Shown: piece after piece, positions 1 to 8,976 of the stretch | Position numbering within the stretch: the stretch's first letter is position 1 | Layout of the letters: each line of letters starts with the position of its first letter | NCBI RefSeq assembly: GCF_003226895.2 | Contig: NZ_PNJG02000002.1 | Location: 496,001 to 560,000 of the forward strand | DNA: 64,000 nt | From: Kocuria tytonis | GTDB lineage: Bacteria; Actinomycetota; Actinomycetes; Actinomycetales; Micrococcaceae | Direction: 5' to 3' | The notes under the pieces: generated by a model | Told to the model about the DNA's origin: nothing | What the model saw: only the letters and a program-made list of their open reading frames with translations | The model's database searches: none | Translations under genes and position numbers: made by a program

Positions 1-552
1 GAGATGGACGATTCCCGGTGGGCGCTGTCCGTCCTGGGCGCGGCCGCCGTGTCCGCGGGTTTCGCCCTGGCGTCCGGTGGTCGCGGGTGGAAGCTCGCCG
101 CACTGGGCCTGTTCGGCGGTCTCGTGCAGCTGGGGGTCCTCGGAATCTCGGCCCTGGGCATCAGCTCCTACGGTGCCATCCTGATCGCCTCGGTCGTCGC
201 CGGGGCTCTGGGCGTGCTGCTCACCCGCACCCTGAACATGGCCTCGAACGCCACCCTCATGATCGTCCTGCTCCCGCTGTTCCCCGGGATGCTCGTCTAC
301 CAGGGCGTGCTCGGCACGATCTTCGGCATCGAGGACGCGGGCGAGTCCGTGCTCAAGGCGGCCATCACCGCGTTCTGCCTGTGCATGGGCGGCATGCTGG
401 GGCAGTACCTGGCGTCCGAGATGCTCTGGGCCGGGCGACGCCGCCAGTTCGTGCGCCACCACCCGGGCCAGAAGTTCCGCCGGGAGATGGCGGACGAGGA
501 GAACTTCAGCGACATCATGGTGCCGATCTTCTCCAAGCCCTTCACGAGCTGA
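1..552 (+). CDS. threonine/serine exporter ThrE-family, C-terminal part (5' truncated by window)
   Basis: The frame is already open at base 1 (a GAG codon precedes the first ATG at 4), so the 5' end lies outside the window. The visible 183 residues hold about five hydrophobic helices and end in a basic cytoplasmic tail (GRRRQF region). The pattern, including the conserved NMASNATL and LLPLFPGMLVYQG stretches, matches the C-terminal integral membrane half (ThrE_2 / DUF3815) of actinobacterial threonine/serine exporters, which efflux Thr and Ser across the plasma membrane. In Corynebacterium ThrE both halves form one protein. It converges with the next gene with only 5 bp between the stops. The family is fairly sure; the substrate is inferred. 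Confidence 0.75.
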   Translation, partial: EMDDSRWALSVLGAAAVSAGFALASGGRGWKLAALGLFGGLVQLGVLGISALGISSYGAILIASVVAGALGVLLTRTLNMASNATLMIVLLPLFPGMLVYQGVLGTIFGIEDAGESVLKAAITAFCLCMGGMLGQYLASEMLWAGRRRQFVRHHPGQKFRREMADEENFSDIMVPIFSKPFTS

Positions 553-557
553 GACCG

Positions 558-1061
558 TTACTTCCCCATCGCCTCGGCCACGCGCTCCACGAGCCCGCGC
601 ATGTTGGTGAGCGTGCGCTCGGCGCGCTCTTCCGCGCTCATGGTCTCCTCCATCTGCCGGATGCCCTCGGGCCTCCGGCGCCCCAGCGTGTAGTCGCTGC
701 ACGCCAGGTTCGAGCACACGTAGGTGCCCACGGAGTTGTAGCGGTCCTTCGCGGTCCTGGAGCGCTGGATCGACACCAGCGAGACGCCGCTGGCCGGGTG
801 CAGCGTCAGGCAGATCTGGCACATGCGCGCGCCTCCGCTCGCCTTCTGCGCGCTCTTCTCGAGCACCAGCCCGCGCAGTCCGTCCTCGGTCTCGACGACG
901 ACGTACCCGGCCCGCGGCGACTTCGGGTCGTACCAGCCCAGGAAGATCTGGGATTCCCAGTCCCCGTGGAGCACGTCCTGCGGGATGTTGATGCGCTGCG
1001 CGGCGCCCTTGGAGCAGTTGATGAAGCTCTTGCGGATCTCGGTCTCTGTATGCGTATTCAT
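558..1061 (-). CDS. FBP-domain (EF-G-binding type C-terminal zinc finger) protein
   Basis: Predicted 167-residue cytoplasmic protein. The ATG at 1061 is chosen because GAAGGACC lies just upstream; in-frame codons further 5' (to 1256) encode only Pro/Arg-rich sequence typical of non-coding high-GC DNA. A treble-clef type zinc site is visible: CQIC about one third in, and a second pair in CSNLACSDY. The same cysteines, with the GWYDPKS and RSRTAKDRYNSVGTYVC stretches, occur in actinobacterial FBP-family proteins, related to the C-terminal domain of FusB-type EF-G-binding proteins. Whether it binds EF-G is unknown. It appears monocistronic, with about 520 bp of gene-free DNA upstream. Confidence 0.75.
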   Translation of the reverse strand: MNTHTETEIRKSFINCSKGAAQRINIPQDVLHGDWESQIFLGWYDPKSPRAGYVVVETEDGLRGLVLEKSAQKASGGARMCQICLTLHPASGVSLVSIQRSRTAKDRYNSVGTYVCSNLACSDYTLGRRRPEGIRQMEETMSAEERAERTLTNMRGLVERVAEAMGK

Positions 1062-1583
1062 TTTCTTTGGTCCTTCGAGGATGGTCCCTCCCTGCGAGGC
1101 GCGGGTCACGACGGCGCGCGGGCACCAGGGGGCCGAGGGGTGCGGTGGGCGCGGGCGGCGTCGTCGTGCTGGGTGGTGCGGGAGGGCGACGGCGTTCGGC
1201 GCGCTCGTGGAGCACGGTCGCCGCGGGGAGGTGGAAAGGGGTGGGTGAAAGCGCACGACGGGGTGGTCTTCACCCGCCGCGTCCGGTCAGTGCTGTCTAG
1301 TGCCGGCGTTGAAGAAGCCGGCAACCCCCTGACGCACGAAAGCCTCGTTCCTCCACGGCTGTGGATCTCGAAAACGTACGGGGAGATTCTAGATCCACCG
1401 AGGGGCTCCCCACCACCTGGCATCGGGTCGCCCAGAAGGGTATCCCGCTGGAGGTGAGCATCAAGTTCCCATACTCGTGGAAGTCAACAATTTACAAGTG
1501 GGTCTTGCCTCCTTTCCCTGTGTTTCTAAGGGACAGAGGCCCCGATGTTCAAATCCATCTGTTCCTCGGCTAAATTTTGATAC
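1062..1583. other. 522-bp gene-free stretch between the FBP and Fic genes
   Basis: No credible gene: the open frames here give Arg/Pro/Gly-rich products and lack ribosome binding sites. It holds one copy of the recurrent 11-mer (GCGGCGTCGTC, 1155-1165). From about 1455 to 1580 the DNA is markedly more AT-rich, which presumably contains the promoter of the Fic gene and may mark the edge of an acquired segment. No clear terminator hairpin seen. Confidence 0.5.
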
Positions 1584-2726
1584 ATGCAGCCCATGGTGTT
1601 CCCCGAGGTCGATTTCGCGAGTGCGCTCGTGACGGCCCTGTTCGCCTTGGAGCGGGTGCGCGTGGATTTTCGCGCTGAGCACCTTGACGACCCTCTTGGT
1701 TTGGAGCTGCGCAGGCTGTTCCAAGGTCTCACGAGCGTCATGTCGGCACGCATCGAAGGGAACCGGACCACGGTGGCGGACGTCGTGGCCGAAGCCCGGC
1801 GGGCTGCGGCCACGGGGCAGCCAGCAGCAGACGCCGTGCGGGAGATTCTGCAGCTGGAGCAGGCAACTGACTACATGGACGAGTTGGCAGCCCATGGAAG
1901 GCTGTCCCTGACTCATGGGCTGATCCGTGAACTCCACCAGCTCGCCGTGCAGGGACTCGAACGTGAAGGTGACGAGCACCCGGGCAGCTATCGAACGATC
2001 GCCGTCGGGATCGCTGGAGCGTCCCATGTCCCGCCCGCACCCGGGTCCGTCCAGGCGGACATGGACCAGCTCCTGGAGTTCGCAAACAAGGAGGTGCCCG
2101 CTCAGCAACAACTCCTCCAGATCGCGCTTGTCCACCACCGGTTCGTCTGGATACATCCGTTTGCCAATGGTAACGGGCGGGTCTCACGCCTGCTGACGTA
2201 CGCCATGCTGAGCAACCAGGGCTACACCTCCAGGAGCGCTGCGCGTCCGCTCAACCCCACAGCAGTTTTTGGTGCCGACCGGCAGTCGTACTATGACCAC
2301 CTCGCGGAAGCGGACTCCCTGAGCCCGGAGGGGGTGCTGGCCTGGGCCGGGTATGTGATCCACGGCCTCAAGGACGACATGGACAGGGTCAGTCGGCTTG
2401 CTGCCCCCCGCTTCATTTCCGAGGAGGTCGTGGGGCCTTCGGTCAATGCCGCCCACGCGGCGGGGGAGCTCACGGAGACGGAGGCAGATGTGATCTACGC
2501 GGTGGCGCGCCAAGGGAAGGCCAAAGCGGGCGATCTCGAAGACGTGATCAAGGGGTCTCCGTCGAACAGGAGTCACCGTCTGCGCCGCATGGTCGAGTCC
2601 GGGTTGCTGCAGAAGATGTCGGGGCCGGGGCGGTACGTGGTGAGTCTGCATCGCAACGTCCTGACGAAGCACGTGGTGCACCGCCTCAGCGAGTTGGACA
2701 TGCTCCCGGCTATCCTGCGTGACTGA
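1584..2726 (+). CDS. Fic-family protein (Fido domain, class II inhibitory motif)
   Basis: 380-residue protein predicted to transfer AMP (or another nucleotide-linked group) onto a protein hydroxyl. The canonical Fic core HPFANGNGRVSR is complete at residues 191-202, with the catalytic His, the anion-binding N/G residues and the final Arg present. Near the N-terminus, SARIEG (54-59) fits the class II inhibitory-helix motif (S/T)xxxE(G/N), so the enzyme is probably held inactive until the helix is displaced. The C-terminal 100 residues look like a winged-helix module. No antitoxin partner lies next to it, consistent with an inhibitory helix in cis. Start: ATG 1584, without a strong SD. The upstream AT-rich DNA suggests an accessory gene. 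Target unknown. Confidence 0.88.
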   Translation: MQPMVFPEVDFASALVTALFALERVRVDFRAEHLDDPLGLELRRLFQGLTSVMSARIEGNRTTVADVVAEARRAAATGQPAADAVREILQLEQATDYMDELAAHGRLSLTHGLIRELHQLAVQGLEREGDEHPGSYRTIAVGIAGASHVPPAPGSVQADMDQLLEFANKEVPAQQQLLQIALVHHRFVWIHPFANGNGRVSRLLTYAMLSNQGYTSRSAARPLNPTAVFGADRQSYYDHLAEADSLSPEGVLAWAGYVIHGLKDDMDRVSRLAAPRFISEEVVGPSVNAAHAAGELTETEADVIYAVARQGKAKAGDLEDVIKGSPSNRSHRLRRMVESGLLQKMSGPGRYVVSLHRNVLTKHVVHRLSELDMLPAILRD

Positions 2727-2796
2727 GGTGCGGGACTGTTCACACGACGGCAGGTGAGCGCACAATGCTGCAGCACCCAGCACCTACCCTGGAGGC

Positions 2797-4644
2797 ATGA
2801 CTTCCACCGTCGCTGCCACCACATCCCTGGGCGTCCTGCAGGAGGTCTTCGGGTACGACGCCTTCCGGGGCGAGCAGGCGGAGATCATTGAGCAGGTGGT
2901 CGGCGGCGGGGACGCCGTGGTGCTGATGCCCACCGGCGGCGGCAAGTCCCTGTGCTACCAGATCCCGGCGATCCTGCGGGAGGGCGTGGGGGTGGTGGTC
3001 TCCCCGCTGATCGCGCTGATGTCGGACCAGGTGGCGGCGCTCGAGGCCGTGGGAATCCGGGCGGCCTACCTGAACTCCACGCTGGAGCCGTACGAGGCGC
3101 AGGAGGTGGAACGGCAGCTGCTCGCGGGCGAGATCGACCTGCTCTACATGGCCCCCGAGCGCCTCATCCTGCCCCGCACGGTGGAGCTGCTGCAGCGCGC
3201 GCGGATCGCCCTGTTCGCAATCGACGAGGCGCACTGCGTGGCCCAGTGGGGTCACGACTTCCGCCCCGACTACCTGGGTCTGTCCCTGCTCGCGGACGCG
3301 TTCCCGGACGTTCCCAGGATCGCGCTGACCGCCACGGCCACGCGGGAAACCCACCGGGAGATCACCGAGCGGCTGCGCCTGGAGGAGGCACGGCACTTCG
3401 TCGCCGACTTCGACCGGCCCAACATCCAGTACCGGATCGAGTCCAAGGACCGCGCGAAGGACCAGCTGCTGCGGCTCATCCAGTCGGAGCACCCGGGGGA
3501 GGCGGGCATCGTCTACTGCATGTCCCGCAAGAGCGTGGAGTCCACCGCCGCGTGGCTCAGCGCCCGCGGGGTCGACGCCATGCCCTACCACGCGGGGCTC
3601 GACGCCGCGGTGCGCCACGACACCCAGGTGCGGTTCTTGCGGGAGGAGGGGATCGTCGTCGTTGCCACGATCGCGTTCGGCATGGGGATCGACAAGCCGG
3701 ACGTGCGGTTCGTGGCCCACCTGGACCTGCCCAAGAGCATCGAGGGCTACTACCAGGAGACGGGTCGTGCCGGGCGCGACGGCATGCCTGCCACGGTATG
3801 GATGGCCTACGGCCTGGGGGACGTGGTGAACCAGCGCCGCATGATCGACCAGGGGGAGGGCTCGGAACTCCACAAGCGCAACGCCCGCTCGCACCTGGAT
3901 GCCATGCTCGCCCTGTGTGAGACCACCGACTGCCGGCGGGTGCAGCTGCTGCGGTACTTCGGGCAGGACTCCGAAGCATGCGGCAACTGCGATACATGCC
4001 TGAACCCGCCCAGGGTGTGGGATGCCACGGTGCCCGCGCAGAAGCTGCTCTCCACGCTGATCCGCCTGCAGCGGGAACGCGGCGAGCAGTTCGGCTCCGG
4101 GAAGGTTCTCGACATCCTGCTGGGGCGCAGCAACGAGCGCACGGATGCCTCGCGGCACCGGGAGCTGAGCGTGTGGGGGATCGGGCAGGACCTCTCGGAG
4201 CGGGAGTGGCGCTCCGTGCTGCGGCAGCTGCTGGCGCGCCGGGTGGTCGAGGCGGTGGGGGACTTCGGCGTCCTGGTGCCCGGGCCGGAGGCCGGACCCG
4301 TGCTGCGCGGGGAGTGTTCCCTGGAGCTCGCGGTGGACCGGGCGCCGACGGCGCGTGCGAACGGGCGTGCCGGTTCCGGCGGGGGCGGTGGGCGCTCGCG
4401 GGCCGCGGACTCCCTGGACGAGGCAGCCAGGGAAACCTTCGGGGCGCTGCGGGAGTGGCGGACCTCGGTGGCCAAGGAGAAGCAGATCCCGCCCTACATG
4501 GTGTTCTCGGACGCCACGCTCGTGGGCATCGTGGAAGCTGCGCCCGCCACCACCGCGCAGCTCAGCGGTGTCAGCGGCGTGGGAGCCAAGAAGCTCGAGG
4601 AGTACGGGGACGCGGTGCTGGAGGTGCTGGGAGCCGCGGGGTGA
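2797..4644 (+). CDS. recQ: ATP-dependent DNA helicase RecQ
   Basis: 615 residues, normal for bacterial RecQ, a 3'-5' helicase of recombination and replication repair. Visible in order: Walker A PTGGGKS (about 45-51), motif II DEAH followed by the RecQ aromatic loop ([13 protein letters not shown]), the Q-x-x-GRAGRDG motif VI ([12 protein letters not shown]), four zinc cysteines in the RecQ-Ct region (C near 390, then CGNCDTC), a winged-helix section, and a C-terminal HRDC domain (about 540-612, [14 protein letters not shown]). GGAGG sits directly before the ATG, unusually close, so the mRNA may be leaderless or the start slightly different. It ends 9 bp before the convergent hydrolase gene. 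Confidence 0.96.
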   Translation: MTSTVAATTSLGVLQEVFGYDAFRGEQAEIIEQVVGGGDAVVLMPTGGGKSLCYQIPAILREGVGVVVSPLIALMSDQVAALEAVGIRAAYLNSTLEPYEAQEVERQLLAGEIDLLYMAPERLILPRTVELLQRARIALFAIDEAHCVAQWGHDFRPDYLGLSLLADAFPDVPRIALTATATRETHREITERLRLEEARHFVADFDRPNIQYRIESKDRAKDQLLRLIQSEHPGEAGIVYCMSRKSVESTAAWLSARGVDAMPYHAGLDAAVRHDTQVRFLREEGIVVVATIAFGMGIDKPDVRFVAHLDLPKSIEGYYQETGRAGRDGMPATVWMAYGLGDVVNQRRMIDQGEGSELHKRNARSHLDAMLALCETTDCRRVQLLRYFGQDSEACGNCDTCLNPPRVWDATVPAQKLLSTLIRLQRERGEQFGSGKVLDILLGRSNERTDASRHRELSVWGIGQDLSEREWRSVLRQLLARRVVEAVGDFGVLVPGPEAGPVLRGECSLELAVDRAPTARANGRAGSGGGGGRSRAADSLDEAARETFGALREWRTSVAKEKQIPPYMVFSDATLVGIVEAAPATTAQLSGVSGVGAKKLEEYGDAVLEVLGAAG

Positions 4645-4653
4645 TGGCGTCGG

Positions 4654-5508
4654 CTAGCTGCCGGTGGAGCCCACGGAGGTGATGCGGTCCAGGATCGCCT
4701 CCGTCACCGTGGCGGCCTCGAGCTCGGGGAGCCAGTGGCCGGCGTCGAGCTCGATGAACCGGTAGGGCGCGTGCACGTACACCTCGGTCTCCTCGGCGGC
4801 GGTGCGGCCCAGGGCCGGATCCCGTTTGCCCCAGACGAACGTGGTGGGCACCGTGATGATGCCGTTGCCGGCATCCTTGTCCGTGACGCCGTCGAGGCGG
4901 AACATCGCGCGGTACCAGTTGATGGGCCCGCGCAGATCGGCCGCGGTGGCGAACCGGTGGCCGTAGCGTGAGGAGGCTTCCTCGGGTATTCCAGCTCGAC
5001 GCGTCAGGCTGCCGATCTTCCCGGCGAGGAGTCGTTCGGGCAGGGCCGAGATCTGGAACACCCCGATGTACCAGGACTTCTTCACCTGGTCCGGGGTCTT
5101 CAGGGCGTGCCCCAGGGCGGTGGGGTGCGGTGTGGAGAGCACGGTCAGGGAGGACACCCGTTCCGGAGCACGCTGGGCAATGTCCCATGCGAGCACGCCG
5201 CCCCAGTCGTGGCCCACCAGGTGGAACTGCTGTGCGCCCGCCGCGTCCGCCAGTGCCAGGGCATCGGCGGAGAGCTCGGCCCGGCGGTAGTCGCGGACCT
5301 TCTCGGGCCGTGCGCCCTGCGAGTAGCCGCGCTGGTCCATGGCGAGGGTTCGCAGTCCCTGCGCCGCGAGCAACTCGGCGATCTCGTCCCAGCAGCGGGC
5401 GTCCTGGGGGAATCCGTGCAGCAGGAGAACGACCGGGCCGTCCTCGGGTCCACGGTCGAGAACGTCGAACCGAAGTCCCTGGCGTATGAGGTTCTGGATG
5501 CGAGTCAC
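4654..5508 (-). CDS. alpha/beta hydrolase, epoxide-hydrolase/haloalkane-dehalogenase-like
   Basis: 284-residue soluble hydrolase of the alpha/beta fold. The oxyanion-hole motif HGFPQ is at about 31-35. The nucleophile elbow reads GHDWGG, so the nucleophile is Asp, as in epoxide hydrolases and haloalkane dehalogenases rather than serine esterases. The catalytic His is likely the one in ELDAGHWLP near the C-terminus, the usual AGHW context. MDQRGYSQGARP resembles the actinobacterial YtxM/EphA-like subgroup. Start ATG 5508; the next gene upstream is on the same strand about 90 bp away. Substrate not predictable. Confidence 0.85.
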   Translation of the reverse strand: MTRIQNLIRQGLRFDVLDRGPEDGPVVLLLHGFPQDARCWDEIAELLAAQGLRTLAMDQRGYSQGARPEKVRDYRRAELSADALALADAAGAQQFHLVGHDWGGVLAWDIAQRAPERVSSLTVLSTPHPTALGHALKTPDQVKKSWYIGVFQISALPERLLAGKIGSLTRRAGIPEEASSRYGHRFATAADLRGPINWYRAMFRLDGVTDKDAGNGIITVPTTFVWGKRDPALGRTAAEETEVYVHAPYRFIELDAGHWLPELEAATVTEAILDRITSVGSTGS

Positions 5509-5597
5509 CTCACAACCATAGCCCCGGGCTGTTGCCGTGCGGCAATGGCGGAGGCCCGTGGAACGCCGGATCCTAGCCCCGATGCGGAGGGGCGGGT

Positions 5598-5855
5598 CTA
5601 GAAGAACCCGATGATGCGCCCGGCGATGGCCAGGACCACGAACAGCGCCAGGAGGACGGCGAGAACGGTCAGGATGATCTTGGGTCGTGTGCTGTCCCCC
5701 GGCCGGTCACGGTCCAGTTCGTTGTTGGTGGGCCCCACGCCCAGCCCTTCCGCGGGAGGGGTGTCACCCTCCACGCTGTATCCGGAGTGCTCGTTGGCCG
5801 CCGCGGCCGCCTTGGCGCGGTCTTGCTCGGATTCTTCCGGATTGATGTCTGCCAC
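5598..5855 (-). CDS. small DUF6480-like single-span membrane protein
   Basis: 85 residues: a hydrophilic, acidic N-terminal 55 residues, then a single membrane helix (about 60-82, IILTVLAVLLALFVVLAIAG) and a short tail. The TPPAEGLGVGPTNNE stretch matches small actinobacterial proteins annotated DUF6480, which have no known role. Likely topology is N-in or N-out with a C-terminal anchor. CAT at 5853-5855 is preceded in gene orientation by an A/G-rich region containing AGGAAG. Monocistronic; family assignment from memory of the TPPAEG motif, so moderate. Confidence 0.65.
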   Translation of the reverse strand: MADINPEESEQDRAKAAAAANEHSGYSVEGDTPPAEGLGVGPTNNELDRDRPGDSTRPKIILTVLAVLLALFVVLAIAGRIIGFF

Positions 5856-5982
5856 CGTGGCCTGCTTCCTGGATGCTCATGTGGGATTGGTGGACACACT
5901 CTAACAAGCAGGCTGATCGTCGAGGACCGGAAACCGGTTCGTCCGTCAGGGAAGGGACGGTGTCAATAGAAAATGCCGGGAT

Positions 5983-6456
5983 TCAGTCCGCAGTTGGGTA
6001 GTCGCGCGGCCAGCTGTGGCCCAGGCTGGCCTCCACGCTCTCGTTGAAGCGGCGCGCGAGGCGGGCCAGCGCGGTGACGTCCTCCGCGGGCCAGTCTGCG
6101 GTGAAGTGCTCGTAGGAGTCGCGGCGCGAGCGGAGCTCGGCGTCCAGCCGGCGCACGCCCTCCTCGGTGGGCTGGTGCTTCTTTGCCACGCCGCCGTCCG
6201 GGTCCTTGATGCGCTCGATCAGGCCGCTTTTCATGGCGGCGGCCACCTGGCGGTGCACGGTGGAGATGTCCAGGCCGAAGGACTGGGCGAGCTCGGCCAC
6301 GCTCATGGGGCCGCCGGCCTGCAGCCGTGCCAGCAGGACCGTGGAGCTGCGGTCCAGCGCCTCGGTGCGCGACTGCGGGGGCGCGCCCTGGAGGGCGTAC
6401 CGGGAGAGCAGCATGTGCTCGTAGACCATCTGGTTCAGGGAGTCCTCGCTCTGCAC
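5983..6456 (-). CDS. MarR-family transcriptional regulator
   Basis: 157-residue winged-helix regulator. The recognition helix region (VAELAQSFGLDISTVHRQVAAAMKSG) and the wing (RIKDPDGGVAKKHQPTEEGV) follow the MarR layout, flanked by dimerisation helices at both ends. It is divergent from an MFS transporter with about 110 bp between starts; that gap contains a promoter for the pump and an inverted repeat with TGCAAA/TTTGCA arms. By analogy with other marR/MFS pairs it probably represses both genes and is released by a small aromatic or lipophilic ligand; this is inference from context. Ligand unknown. Confidence 0.85.
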   Translation of the reverse strand: MQSEDSLNQMVYEHMLLSRYALQGAPPQSRTEALDRSSTVLLARLQAGGPMSVAELAQSFGLDISTVHRQVAAAMKSGLIERIKDPDGGVAKKHQPTEEGVRRLDAELRSRRDSYEHFTADWPAEDVTALARLARRFNESVEASLGHSWPRDYPTAD

Positions 6457-6505
6457 CGGTCCATCCTTTCATCCCCCGCGTGTGGTGTGCTGTCTCAGCA
6501 ATCGA

Positions 6506-6533
6506 TTGTACTCTGCAAATTGCATGCTATAAT
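6506..6533 (+). promoter_or_regulatory. promoter of the MFS gene (TTGTAC-16 bp-TATAAT)
   Basis: TTGTAC at 6506-6511 and a perfect TATAAT at 6528-6533, 16 bp apart, in an unusually AT-rich stretch. The spacer and -10 fall inside the inverted repeat at 6514-6539, so a bound repressor would block RNA polymerase. Confidence 0.65.
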
Positions 6534-6539
6534 TTTGCA
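6514..6539. promoter_or_regulatory. probable MarR operator (inverted repeat TGCAAA...TTTGCA)
   Basis: Arms TGCAAA (6514-6519) and TTTGCA (6534-6539) flank the -10 element, between the divergent regulator and transporter genes. Location and symmetry fit a MarR autoregulatory site; binding is inferred. Confidence 0.5.
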
Positions 6540-6571
6540 CGATACAAACCGCTCGTTCCCAGGAGATGCCC

Positions 6572-7864
6572 GTGTCGGTCGACACCCAGGATCACGTTCC
6601 CACAGGCCAGTTGCCCATCACCACGAGACAAACCATCCCCGGACCCGCCCATTCCGCGGGGCCCGCCCGGCTGGTGACCCCCACCTTCGTGCTGGCCTGG
6701 GTGGTCAACTTCCTGCAGTACCTGGTGTTCTACATGCTCGTGACCACCATGGCGCTGTACGCCGTGAGGAGCTTCGCGGCCTCGGACGCCGTGGGCGGGT
6801 TCGCGTCCAGTGCGTTCGTGGTGGGTGCCACCCTGGCGCGGCTCGTGTCCGGCTACCTGGTGGACGCGCTCGGCCGGCGCCGGATGCTGCTGATCTCCCT
6901 GGTGGTCGTGGCGGTGGCCTGCGCGCTCTACCTGCCCGCGGGAACGCTGCCCGTGCTGATCGCCGTGCGCATGGTCCACGGCTTCGGGTACGCCTTCGCG
7001 AGCACCGCCGTGATGACGATCGCCCAGTCCGTGATCCCGGACTCCCGCCGCGGTGAGGGCACCGGCTACTTCGCCCTGGGTACCACCCTGGCCACCGCGG
7101 TGGGCCCCGCGCTCGGGCTCTTCCTGGTGGGCTCGCTGGACTACGCGTGGCTGTTCTGGACCACACTGGTCACCGCGGTGCTCGGCCTGGTGCTGGGCAT
7201 CTTCCTGCGCGAGCCGCTGGCCAAGCGCGAGGCGCAGGCGGCGGCCGAGGGCCCGACGGCGCGCCCCAAGTTCACGCTGAGCGACATCGCCCACCCCGCG
7301 GTCATCCCGATCGGCTGCTTCATGCTCCTGGTGGGCATCTGCTACGCCGGTGTCATCACCTACCTCAACGCCTACGCCGAGGACCGCGGGGTCACCACCG
7401 GTGCCGCCCTGTTCTTCGTGGCGTACGCCGTGGCCATGCTGGTCATGCGTCTGGTGCTGGGCAAGGTGCAGGACCAGCGCGGTGACAACGTGGTGGTCTA
7501 CCTGGGGCTCGTCTGCTTCGCCGTGGCGCTGGGCATCCTGGCCATGGCCAACCAGGACTGGCAGGTGGTCGTGGCCGGCGCCATGACCGGTCTGGGCTAC
7601 GGCACGCTGATGCCCGCCGCGCAGGCCATTGCCGTGAGCGCGGTGCCCTCCCACAAGCTGGGCACCGGCATCTCCACGCTGCTGCTGCTCATGGACGTGG
7701 GCATCGGCCTGGGGCCCGTGATCCTGGGGCTGCTGCTCTCCGCCGCCGGTTTCGGGGTCATGTACACGGTGCTGACCGTGCTGGTGGTCGTCTCCGCGCT
7801 GCTGTACCACGCGGTGCACGGGCGGCACCCGCACGCCAAGCGGGGGCGGCTGGCGGTGGACTGA
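6572..7864 (+). CDS. MFS transporter (12-helix, drug/solute efflux type)
   Basis: About 430 residues with twelve hydrophobic segments in two six-helix halves. The loop 2-3 motif DALGRRRMLL matches the MFS motif A (G-x-x-x-D-x-x-G-R-R). The GTG at 6572 is preferred over the ATG at 6566 because AGGAG (6561-6565) would abut the ATG but sits 6 nt before the GTG. A strong promoter and a repressor-type palindrome lie between it and the divergent MarR gene, so it is probably inducible efflux. A stable hairpin terminator follows. Substrate unknown; drug or aromatic compound export is the usual role in such pairs. Confidence 0.88.
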   Translation: MSVDTQDHVPTGQLPITTRQTIPGPAHSAGPARLVTPTFVLAWVVNFLQYLVFYMLVTTMALYAVRSFAASDAVGGFASSAFVVGATLARLVSGYLVDALGRRRMLLISLVVVAVACALYLPAGTLPVLIAVRMVHGFGYAFASTAVMTIAQSVIPDSRRGEGTGYFALGTTLATAVGPALGLFLVGSLDYAWLFWTTLVTAVLGLVLGIFLREPLAKREAQAAAEGPTARPKFTLSDIAHPAVIPIGCFMLLVGICYAGVITYLNAYAEDRGVTTGAALFFVAYAVAMLVMRLVLGKVQDQRGDNVVVYLGLVCFAVALGILAMANQDWQVVVAGAMTGLGYGTLMPAAQAIAVSAVPSHKLGTGISTLLLLMDVGIGLGPVILGLLLSAAGFGVMYTVLTVLVVVSALLYHAVHGRHPHAKRGRLAVD

Positions 7865-7878
7865 CGGTCGCTCTTTTG

Positions 7879-7908
7879 GGGGGCTCGTGGCGTGTGCCGC
7901 GGGCCCCC
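7879..7908 (+). terminator. rho-independent type terminator after the MFS gene
   Basis: Thirteen-pair stem (7879-7891 with 7896-7908, two G-U wobbles) closed by a GTGT loop and followed by TTTCTGTT. It begins 14 bp after the transporter stop. Confidence 0.75.
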
Positions 7909-8010
7909 TTTCTGTTGCGCGGCTGCTTCGGGGGGCGACGACGCCGCGGGGCCGGTTGGGCGTGCGTCGTTGCCTCTGCGCCGGGCGGTGCCCTCTCTTA
8001 GAGTCGATCC

Positions 8011-8976
8011 ATGGAATCCTCGCCGTTACATTTCAAAGAGTGGGACGCCCCCACCGGAGTTAAGGCCTCTGCGTTGTTCGACGCGGGGCTCACCTCTGGA
8101 ATCTATGTCCTCGTGTTTGCCAATGGCGAGGAGTACGTGGGCAAGACGGTGAATTTCCCTCGCCGCTTCATGGACCATCGCCGACGGTGGTCGGACATCG
8201 TGTCCGTGAGGTTCGCGCCGGTTATTGCAGAGGATCTCGACCGGATGGAACGCGCCGTCGTGTCCGCGCGAGAAGCTGACGGGGTCCTCCTACGCAACCT
8301 CTTTCTCCTCTCACAGCCGCTCGGGAGTTCACGTCTGGACGTGCTGATCGACAAGCAGGCCCAGGCGGAGTGGCTGACAGCGGATGAGGACTACACGGGA
8401 CTGCGCGTCGACCCGCAAAGAATTGCCCTTGCGCGCCGCAGGTTGCGTTCGCGGAACAAGCTGGACCAGCTCATGTGTCACTCTCAGGGTGATGCCGTGG
8501 TGGCTACCGTGGCGGCTTATATCAGCGCGGTCATCCCGTCGCCGGATGTGGGAGAGGGAACGTCCTGGACCATGACGGCCATGCCACACACCTCGAAGGG
8601 CCCACGGAATCGACGGTTGGCCACCCTCAGCATCCACAGCGTGGAAGTGCTGTTCCTGGGGGAGTGGAGGGGCGATGCCGGTGAGTGGGTGCCCTACACG
8701 GTTCTCAACATAGGGCCCCACGGGGATCTGCCGGCCGAGATCACCGCACTCGTCACCACCCACGGGCGTTACCGCTCAGCGGGCACGGTGAGGTCGGTTG
8801 AACTGGAGGGTTTCCATGCCGTCCCCGAGTTGCTGCGGATCCCCGGTGTCCTGCGTGCTGCACGATCACTGGCGCTGGGCCAACTGCGGAAAGGGCGGGG
8901 TGCATTTTCACGGTTCCATAACGATGCTTTCGCCGATACAGTGTTCGCATCTATGAGCGAGGGTAAAGACGGCTAA
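8011..8976 (+). CDS. GIY-YIG nuclease-domain protein of unknown role
   Basis: 321 residues. The N-terminal 90 residues carry a recognisable GIY-YIG nuclease core: GIY at 30-32, YVG at 42-44, basic residues at 51-52, His 56, and a Glu in LDRMERAVV that fits the metal-binding position. The remaining 230 residues match nothing I know and probably supply target recognition. It meets the Mrr-type gene tail to tail and overlaps it by 26 bp, and both have lower GC than the neighbours, so the pair looks like an acquired DNA-processing module. It could be a restriction or repair nuclease; catalytic activity is inferred from motifs only. Confidence 0.7.
   Translation: MESSPLHFKEWDAPTGVKASALFDAGLTSGIYVLVFANGEEYVGKTVNFPRRFMDHRRRWSDIVSVRFAPVIAEDLDRMERAVVSAREADGVLLRNLFLLSQPLGSSRLDVLIDKQAQAEWLTADEDYTGLRVDPQRIALARRRLRSRNKLDQLMCHSQGDAVVATVAAYISAVIPSPDVGEGTSWTMTAMPHTSKGPRNRRLATLSIHSVEVLFLGEWRGDAGEWVPYTVLNIGPHGDLPAEITALVTTHGRYRSAGTVRSVELEGFHAVPELLRIPGVLRAARSLALGQLRKGRGAFSRFHNDAFADTVFASMSEGKDG

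Noticed and set aside
1540-1580. tRNA-like GTTCAAATCC string
   Set aside because: No acceptor stem, D arm or anticodon arm can be built around it. No other tRNA pattern was found in the window.
7937-7947. GACGACGCCGC as a simple terminator component
   Set aside because: The copy lies beyond the real hairpin, the motif is not self-complementary, and other copies have no hairpin nearby.
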